From assembly GCA_016302725.1 (NCBI GenBank), contig JAEDNB010000067.1, forward strand, positions 1 through 9,884: a DNA stretch of 9,884 nucleotides, given 5' to 3'. The position numbers were made by a program, and so were the translations under genes. Positions within the stretch are counted from its first letter, which is position 1. Every line of letters begins with the position of its first letter. Below are positions 6,007 through 9,884 of this stretch, piece by piece. The notes below the pieces were generated by a model. It saw nothing but the letters and a program-made list of their open reading frames with translations, was not told the origin of the DNA and made no database searches. This DNA is from Lentisphaeria bacterium. Lineage in GTDB: Bacteria; Verrucomicrobiota; Lentisphaeria; Oligosphaerales; Oligosphaeraceae.

Positions 6007-8375
6007 GGTTGAGTGGCGGGGGGCAGGGAAAGGCGCTTCAGGAAGATTCTTCCCACCAGGAGTTCCGGGACGGAGGGGTTGTCGCATCCGGAGAAGTAGA
6101 TTTGGTAGTCCCTGTGGAAATCCACGGTCCCCAGGGAGACGAGGCGGTATTCCTCCCGGGAGAGCGCCAGTGCGGGGAGGGGGACCCTGGTGACCTCGGC
6201 GAAATTGGTGCCGTAGGTGTAGAATCCCGCCAGGGCGGCAGTGCCGGCGGGGGAGTGGACGGCGTCTGGCAGGCGGACCTCCGCAAAGGCCTCCCAGGCG
6301 CCCGCCTGGGCAATGGCGGGCAAGTCGATGCGCATCCGCCAATGAGAGCCCGCCAGGGGAAGGCGGACGGAGGAGTGGGGGACGGGCGCCTTGGCGTCAT
6401 TGACGTAGGCGGAGGCGTCGATTTGGTACATTTCCCGGGGGATGAGCACGAGGCTTTGGGGCGGGGTGCCGGCCAGTTGGGGCGGGAGTTTCCGGTGGGG
6501 CGGTTCGGGGGTCAGTTGATTCCGGAGGAGTTGCAGGTGTCGTTCCAGGCGGGTGCCCATCTTGGAATACATGTATTTCCAGGAGGGGGTTTTCCTCACG
6601 GTGGCGAGGCGGGTTTCCAGTTCCTGGAGGGTGGGGAGGAGTTCCGCTTGGGGCACGGCGGGGGCACGGCGGGTCACGGCGTTGAGGCAGGTGTTTTCCA
6701 CGCGCCAGAGTCGGGCCCACTGCATTGTGGTCTCCAGGAGTGCCGTCCGCCGGAGATGGTCGGGATTGGGGGAGTCCTTTGCCAGGTCCAGGGCCTGTTG
6801 CACCAGGCGTGTGCCTTGTTCCAGGGTTTCCAGGGGAAGCCACCGGCCGGTGTCCATCATGTAGCAGGGCATGGGCCAGGGGGAGGCGGTGGCCGTCTCC
6901 TGGAAGAGGTCCAGCAACTCCAGCAGGGGCGGCGCCGCTGGCCCGTAGTATTTCTGGAAGAAATCCCGGGTGAATTCCCCGATGTCCAGTCGGGGGTTCC
7001 AGAGGCAGTGGGCGATGAGGCTCTGCCGATAGGGGGTGAACCACCCCAGTTCCCCCATGTCCCCGCCGTCCTGGGAGAGGACCTTCCGGACCTTGAGTTC
7101 ATGGAAGAGCCGGATGTCCTGGGCGAGGATGGCGGTGGTGGGGTGGCAAAGCCCGAAATTGGTGAAATTCACCGTGTAGTGCCAGACGTTGACGTGGCTG
7201 CAGATGGCGGCCCAGCCCTTTAGCGCCTCCAGGTATGGGCGGTTGATGGGGTGGGTGAGGGGGTGGGCGTTGGAGGCCTCGATGAGGCACACCCGGACGT
7301 GGACATGGTCGCTGGGGCGGACAGTCCTGGGGGGTTCCAGGGTGAACTGGTAGGCGAAGGTCTCCACGGCGATTCCGGGGAAGTCCTCCTGGAGGGCCTC
7401 GGCCAGCCGGTTCATGAAGTCGATGTTCAGGTCGGCCCGGTTGCCCAGCCGGTCCACGGCCTCCAGGCAGCGGGGGCATTCGCAGGCCGCCGTATTGTCG
7501 TTCTGGGTGACCCAGACCACCTGGCAGTCGGGCATGTTTTTCCGCAGGAGTGTCTTGAGGTTTTGGAGGAGTTGCCGGAACGCCTCCGGGTCCGTCATGC
7601 AGGGCTGGCTGCCGGCGCCCAGGCGCCGCCCTTCCCGCAGGGCGTAGAATTCCGGCTTGGAGGCGGGGGGATTTTCGGGGTCGTAGAGGCCGGGATGGGC
7701 CTTCAGGGAGGCTTCGTCGGGGAGGAGAAGCTCCATGGTGTGGGTGATTTCCAGGTAGGTGCGCTCCGCCCGGGCGGTGGGGCTTGGTGTCAGGAGGCTG
7801 GTGCGGAGCTTCTGGCAGAGGGTGCGGGTGGGTTCGTGGAAGATGCTGGCGGTGGCGACGCGGTCCAGGAAGGGAGGGGTGTAGTCCAGGTCCAGGGGAG
7901 GGATGGCGAGGCGCTGCCCCGCGTCGGGGATGTACTCCTCGCCCCATCCCCACCAGCGGAGCCCCAGCCACTCCTCCAAAAACAGGTACACGGCGTACTG
8001 GATGCCCTGTCCCGGCTCGCCCGTGAGGAAAATGTCCCCCGAGGCATTGCTCCGGAGAAGGACCTGGTCCCGGCCCATCTCCTCCTTGCGGCACCCCAGG
8101 AAGGCCTCGGCCTGGGGCGTCCAGCCAAGGCAGAAGGCGGGAGAACGCCATTGGGACTGGGGCAGCAGGGGGAGCTCCACTCCCGTGACTTCCAGGAAGT
8201 ATTTCCGGAGCTCCCCGGCGGCCTGGCGTTCCTCCTGGGTGGGGGTGTCGGGCAGGACGATGGAATACGCGCTCCCCCCGTCGGCAAAGAGGACGAGTTC
8301 CCCTGGCCTTCCCAGGCAGGGCAGGGGAAGCAGGAGGGCGAGGCTGAGAAGGGCGAGGAGGGCGAGGGGGTTCAT
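6003..8375 (-). CDS. Secreted DUF4838 protein, putative glycan-active enzyme
   Basis: A 790-residue protein with an N-terminal signal peptide (about 1-22; C20 is not in a lipobox because PLP precedes it). Residues 25-150 resemble the alpha/beta domain found in front of several hexosaminidase/glucuronidase-type barrels: EERQAAGELRKYF (48-60) and GIQYAVYLFLEEWLGLRWW (124-142). The middle region (about 170-500) fits DUF4838, with QNDN (291-294) followed by C298-x-C300-x2-C303, a pattern I recognise as typical of the family. The last 120 residues or so look like a beta-sandwich that could bind carbohydrate. DUF4838 has no assigned reaction to my knowledge; a glycoside hydrolase role is inferred from the N-terminal fold and the neighbouring GH2 gene. 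The ATG at 8375 is supported by AGGAG 6 nt upstream and by the signal peptide starting there. It lies 28 nt after the pseudopilin gene and overlaps the next gene by 4 nt. Confidence 0.9.
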   Translation of the reverse strand: MNPLALLALLSLALLLPLPCLGRPGELVLFADGGSAYSIVLPDTPTQEERQAAGELRKYFLEVTGVELPLLPQSQWRSPAFCLGWTPQAEAFLGCRKEEMGRDQVLLRSNASGDIFLTGEPGQGIQYAVYLFLEEWLGLRWWGWGEEYIPDAGQRLAIPPLDLDYTPPFLDRVATASIFHEPTRTLCQKLRTSLLTPSPTARAERTYLEITHTMELLLPDEASLKAHPGLYDPENPPASKPEFYALREGRRLGAGSQPCMTDPEAFRQLLQNLKTLLRKNMPDCQVVWVTQNDNTAACECPRCLEAVDRLGNRADLNIDFMNRLAEALQEDFPGIAVETFAYQFTLEPPRTVRPSDHVHVRVCLIEASNAHPLTHPINRPYLEALKGWAAICSHVNVWHYTVNFTNFGLCHPTTAILAQDIRLFHELKVRKVLSQDGGDMGELGWFTPYRQSLIAHCLWNPRLDIGEFTRDFFQKYYGPAAPPLLELLDLFQETATASPWPMPCYMMDTGRWLPLETLEQGTRLVQQALDLAKDSPNPDHLRRTALLETTMQWARLWRVENTCLNAVTRRAPAVPQAELLPTLQELETRLATVRKTPSWKYMYSKMGTRLERHLQLLRNQLTPEPPHRKLPPQLAGTPPQSLVLIPREMYQIDASAYVNDAKAPVPHSSVRLPLAGSHWRMRIDLPAIAQAGAWEAFAEVRLPDAVHSPAGTAALAGFYTYGTNFAEVTRVPLPALALSREEYRLVSLGTVDFHRDYQIYFSGCDNPSVPELLVGRIFLKRLSLPPATQP

Positions 8376-8381
8376 CGGGGG

Positions 8382-8386
8382 CTCCT
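8382..8386 (-). promoter_or_regulatory. Ribosome binding site of the DUF4838 gene
   Basis: AGGAG on the minus strand, 6 nt before the ATG at 8375. It fixes the start at the signal peptide and excludes the in-frame extension to 8648, which would overlap the pseudopilin gene. Confidence 0.7.
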
Positions 8387-8403
8387 GGTGAGGGTGAGGT
8401 GGG

Positions 8404-9162
8404 TTACAGGTCGGAGTTCCACTTGCCGCCGTAGTAGTAGGGGCGGGTGTGGCGTTGCAGCCACTCGGACTGGGGCCAGGGGGAGAGGTAGCGCGATGTG
8501 CCCACATGCCCGTCGATGGCGAGGAAGTTGATGGCCATGTCATGGCGGAAATGGAGGCGGTAGTAGCCCTTGGTGGTGGGAGCGTCGTTCGCGATGGGCT
8601 GGAAGCCATGGTTGTAGGAAAAGCCAATGTCATCCACCATGTTTCCATCCCCGGCGGGGACGGTGTCCGCCATCATGATCAGTTCCGGGCTGCATTTCAT
8701 GTTCAGGATGGTTTCCCGCTTGGAGACGGGGGCGCCGGAGGGGTGGTTGTTGAAAATCCCCCAGGTGTATTGGTTCAGGCCAATGGAGACCTTCTTCTGG
8801 TTGTTGTAGCGCTCCACCAGGTCGGCAATCTTGCTGGGGACGGGTTCCAGGCCAGTGTTGGGCGGGGCGGAGGGGCACACCAGGAGATTCGTGCCCGGGA
8901 TGTACTGCATATCCGTCAGGCGGTCCGGCCAGCAGCGCCCTCCCTGCCCCGCCCAGGCGTTGTCCAGCATGCTGAACATGTAGTCGTCGCTGTCGTTGCA
9001 ATAGAACTCGATGGCCAGGCCCAGCTGCTTCATCTTGTTGACGCAGGAGATGCCGCGGGCTTTGCTCCGGGCTTTGGAAAGCGCGGGCAGCAGCATGGCG
9101 GCCAGGATGGCGATGATGGCAATGACCACAAGCAGTTCAATCAGGGTGAAGGCTTTTCGCAT
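8404..9162 (-). CDS. Pseudopilin-like protein with prepilin signal and H-X9-DG motif
   Basis: A 252-residue protein. MRKA-FTLIELLVV (1-13) is a class III (prepilin) signal: a short basic leader, predicted cut between A4 and F5, E9 as the conserved glutamate five residues into the mature protein, then a hydrophobic helix to about residue 27. The -1 residue is alanine, not the usual glycine. A segment with ISCVNKMKQLGLA (38-50) follows, and the C-terminus holds H207, nine residues, then D217-G218, the exact H-X9-DG spacing of the prepilin-type processing-associated domain. In Lentisphaerae and Planctomycetes such proteins occur in many copies per genome and are thought to be exported and assembled or anchored by type II/IV-like machinery; their job is unknown. 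As first gene of a carbohydrate-type operon it may be a surface component that binds the substrate, which is inference. The ATG at 9162 has a near-perfect AAGGAGG 6 nt upstream. Confidence 0.95.
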   Translation of the reverse strand: MRKAFTLIELLVVIAIIAILAAMLLPALSKARSKARGISCVNKMKQLGLAIEFYCNDSDDYMFSMLDNAWAGQGGRCWPDRLTDMQYIPGTNLLVCPSAPPNTGLEPVPSKIADLVERYNNQKKVSIGLNQYTWGIFNNHPSGAPVSKRETILNMKCSPELIMMADTVPAGDGNMVDDIGFSYNHGFQPIANDAPTTKGYYRLHFRHDMAINFLAIDGHVGTSRYLSPWPQSEWLQRHTRPYYYGGKWNSDL

Positions 9163-9168
9163 GGGGTT

Positions 9169-9175
9169 CCTCCTT
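9169..9175 (-). promoter_or_regulatory. Strong ribosome binding site of the pseudopilin gene
   Basis: AAGGAGG on the minus strand, 6 nt before the ATG at 9162. It is the strongest Shine-Dalgarno match in the operon, suggesting that the pseudopilin is its most highly translated product, and it excludes the in-frame start at 9210. Confidence 0.8.
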
Positions 9176-9201
9176 GTTTCAGGGTGGATGGGTGGGAAAG
9201 A

Positions 9202-9217
9202 AGGGGACAACGCCCCT
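9202..9217. repeat. Short inverted repeat next to the -10 box (possible operator)
   Basis: Arms 9202-9206 (AGGGG) and 9213-9217 (CCCCT) with a 6-nt spacer. It abuts the candidate -10 element (9218-9223) and spans the expected transcription start of the pseudopilin operon. The position suits an operator, but five base pairs can arise by chance in GC-rich DNA. Confidence 0.3.
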
Positions 9218-9245
9218 ATTTTAGCAAATTTCTCCCCGAAGCCAA
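9218..9245 (-). promoter_or_regulatory. Candidate sigma-70-like promoter for the pseudopilin operon
   Basis: On the minus strand TTGGCT (9245-9240; 4 of 6 to TTGACA) is followed after 16 nt by TAAAAT (9223-9218; 5 of 6 to TATAAT). The predicted start near 9211 gives a leader of about 50 nt before the ATG at 9162. It lies in the AT-rich island between the two divergent genes. This is a match by eye, and the region has several other AT-rich hexamers. Confidence 0.4.
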
Positions 9246-9407
9246 GAAATATTATGAAAAAAATCCATTTTGAGCCGGGTGAATCTGGGAAAATATCTTA
9301 AATTTTTTACGATTTCCTTCAGGGGAGGGGGGCGTTCCCGCCCCCGGAAAAGTCTCCCCGCACCCTCCGTGGGAAATTTTTTTTGTCGGGTAAATTGTAG
9401 AAAGTTG

Positions 9408-9427
9408 CGGAAAGAGGCCTTTTTTCG
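9408..9427. repeat. Quasi-palindrome centred on GGCC upstream of the regulator gene
   Basis: The 20-nt segment is nearly self-complementary around its centre at 9417/9418, with only G-T type deviations at two pairs (9414/9421 and 9410/9425). It lies about 120 nt before the regulator start. It could be a protein-binding site, but no family-specific consensus is recognised. Confidence 0.3.
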
Positions 9428-9531
9428 GGGAGTTTTCGTTTTGGTGTGTGGTGGTTGGGCAGGAGGCATGGCGCCTTGGTTTGGCAAGGAAGGCAATTTG
9501 GATTTTTCCCCTGGGGTGTTCTGCCATCCTT

Positions 9532-9537
9532 GGGAGG
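9532..9537 (+). promoter_or_regulatory. Ribosome binding site of the regulator gene
   Basis: GGGAGG lies 9 nt before the ATG at 9547. It favours that start, because the reading frame stays open for some distance further upstream. Confidence 0.55.
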
Positions 9538-9546
9538 GGGCGTGGG

Positions 9547-9884
9547 ATGACCATTGAGGAACTGCTGCTGTATTTTGAGGAGCGCCTGGGGTGTCCGTTG
9601 AGCCTGGAGCCTGTCCACGAGCTCTTCCGCCTTTCCCCCCGGCTTTCCTTTCCCAACTACAGGACCTTGCACAACCACGAGTATTGCCGTTTCATCAAGT
9701 CGGGGGACCGGAACCATTCCTGTGCAGTGAACAAGCACAGGACGATGCGCCTTGCGCGTCACGGCCGTCCCTTCTGCGGGTGTTGTCCCTATGGGGTCTG
9801 GGAGTGGGTCCAGCCGATTCTGTTCCACGGGGAATTGGCGGCCGTGCTTTATCTGGGGACCTATGCCAGGGGGGACCATCCTGT
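9547..9884 (+). CDS. Regulator with PocR-like sensory domain, 3' truncated (probable AraC family)
   Basis: The first 112 residues are visible; the gene continues past the window edge. The pattern fits the PocR sensory domain: HEYCRFIK (44-51), C59 eight residues after K51, then the CGCCPYGVWEWVQPI segment (77-91) and a GELAAVLYLGTY strand pair (95-106). Cysteines at 47, 59, 77, 79 and 80 are notable and could hold a metal or ligand. PocR domains are thought to bind small metabolites (named after the propanediol regulator), and in Lentisphaerae they usually precede a C-terminal AraC-type helix-turn-helix. That DNA-binding part is not in this window, so the AraC label is inference; a histidine kinase or other output is possible. 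It diverges from the five-gene operon and is its most likely regulator. ATG 9547 is chosen for its upstream GGGAGG. Confidence 0.8.
   Translation, partial: MTIEELLLYFEERLGCPLSLEPVHELFRLSPRLSFPNYRTLHNHEYCRFIKSGDRNHSCAVNKHRTMRLARHGRPFCGCCPYGVWEWVQPILFHGELAAVLYLGTYARGDHP

Larger units (their letters stand above)
9163..9546. other. Divergent intergenic region with AT-rich promoter island
   Basis: 384 nt separate the start codons of the pseudopilin and the PocR-domain regulator. I see no convincing gene here. The stretch from about 9218 to 9310 is clearly AT-rich against the GC-rich surroundings and holds the best promoter candidate for the minus strand. Other structure: an inverted repeat at 9202-9217, a 7-bp GC hairpin (arms 9328-9334 and 9339-9345), an eight-T run at 9377-9384 and a quasi-palindrome at 9408-9427. 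The regulator encoded next door would be expected to bind somewhere in this region. Confidence 0.7.

Noticed and set aside
4225..6012. 595-residue plus-strand open frame opposite the phosphoesterase gene
   Set aside because: Same compositional shadow: Gly/Glu/Val-rich translation, no domain, complete overlap with a gene supported by motifs and a signal peptide.
8310..8375. Lipoprotein signal in the DUF4838 protein (Cys at residue 20)
   Set aside because: The residues before the cysteine are PLP, which does not fit a lipobox; ordinary signal peptidase cleavage after LG (21-22) is more likely.
6009..8531. Long plus-strand open frames (6009-7223 and 7251-8531) opposite the DUF4838 gene
   Set aside because: Antisense shadows with biased composition and no recognisable motif. 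The near-continuous chain of such frames across the window is explained by codon bias.
9270..9299. Possible plus-strand promoter TTGAGC-N18-TATCTT for the regulator
   Set aside because: Matches are only moderate (4 of 6 in the -10), the spacer is 18 nt and it would leave a leader of about 240 nt. Too weak to list as a feature.
9328..9384. GC hairpin (9328-9345) and T8 run (9377-9384) as an intrinsic terminator
   Set aside because: The T run lies more than 30 nt after the hairpin, and no gene ends in this divergent intergenic region.
9270..9557. 95-residue plus-strand open frame in the intergenic region
   Set aside because: No recognisable domain or convincing ribosome binding site; it runs through AT-rich promoter sequence and overlaps the regulator start in another frame.
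9252..9879. Minus-strand open frames of 91-186 residues across the intergenic region and the regulator gene
   Set aside because: They are Pro/Lys-rich, lack ribosome binding sites and run antisense to the PocR-domain frame, which has conserved features.
1..9884. tRNA, rRNA, CRISPR array, insertion sequence or phage genes
   Set aside because: I saw no tRNA-like cloverleaf, no regularly spaced repeats, and no transposase, integrase or phage motif on either strand.

Overview
The window is GC-rich and gene-dense. Five genes lie head to tail on the minus strand (about 9162 down to 112), and one divergent gene on the plus strand runs off the right edge (9547 to 9884). The minus-strand order of transcription is: a type IV/II pseudopilin-like protein with an H-X9-DG tail; a secreted DUF4838 protein; a secreted calcineurin-like metallophosphoesterase fused to a PQQ-type beta-propeller; a cytoplasmic FAD-dependent oxidoreductase (FAD_oxidored type); and a cytoplasmic glycoside hydrolase family 2 enzyme. 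The divergent gene begins a regulator with a PocR-like sensory domain, probably of the AraC class.

The likely host is a member of the Lentisphaerae (Lentisphaeria/Victivallales-like) or a close relative in the Planctomycetes-Verrucomicrobia-Chlamydiae group. The evidence is the leading FTLIELLVV prepilin with an exact H-X9-DG motif, placed at the head of a carbohydrate-type operon with DUF4838, FAD_oxidored and GH2 partners and a divergent PocR/AraC regulator. That combination is, from general knowledge, typical of this group. It is an inference, since no rRNA or other marker gene is present.

The five minus-strand genes look like one transcription unit. The gaps are 28 nt (pseudopilin to DUF4838), a 4-nt ATGA stop/start overlap (DUF4838 to phosphoesterase), 49 nt (phosphoesterase to FAD protein) and 44 nt (FAD protein to GH2). 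A candidate sigma-70-like promoter lies at 9218-9245 in an AT-rich divergent intergenic region. Two consecutive hairpins after the last gene (40-98) plausibly end the transcript.

As a system, it looks like a small glycan-processing locus. Two enzymes or binding proteins and a pseudopilin carry export signals, while the FAD enzyme and the GH2 enzyme have none and would act on imported sugars. The regulator would sense a small molecule and control the divergent operon. The substrate cannot be deduced from the sequence, and no transporter gene is present in the window. The main novelty candidates are the pseudopilin leading a catabolic operon, the phosphoesterase/propeller fusion, and the uncharacterised DUF4838 and FAD proteins.
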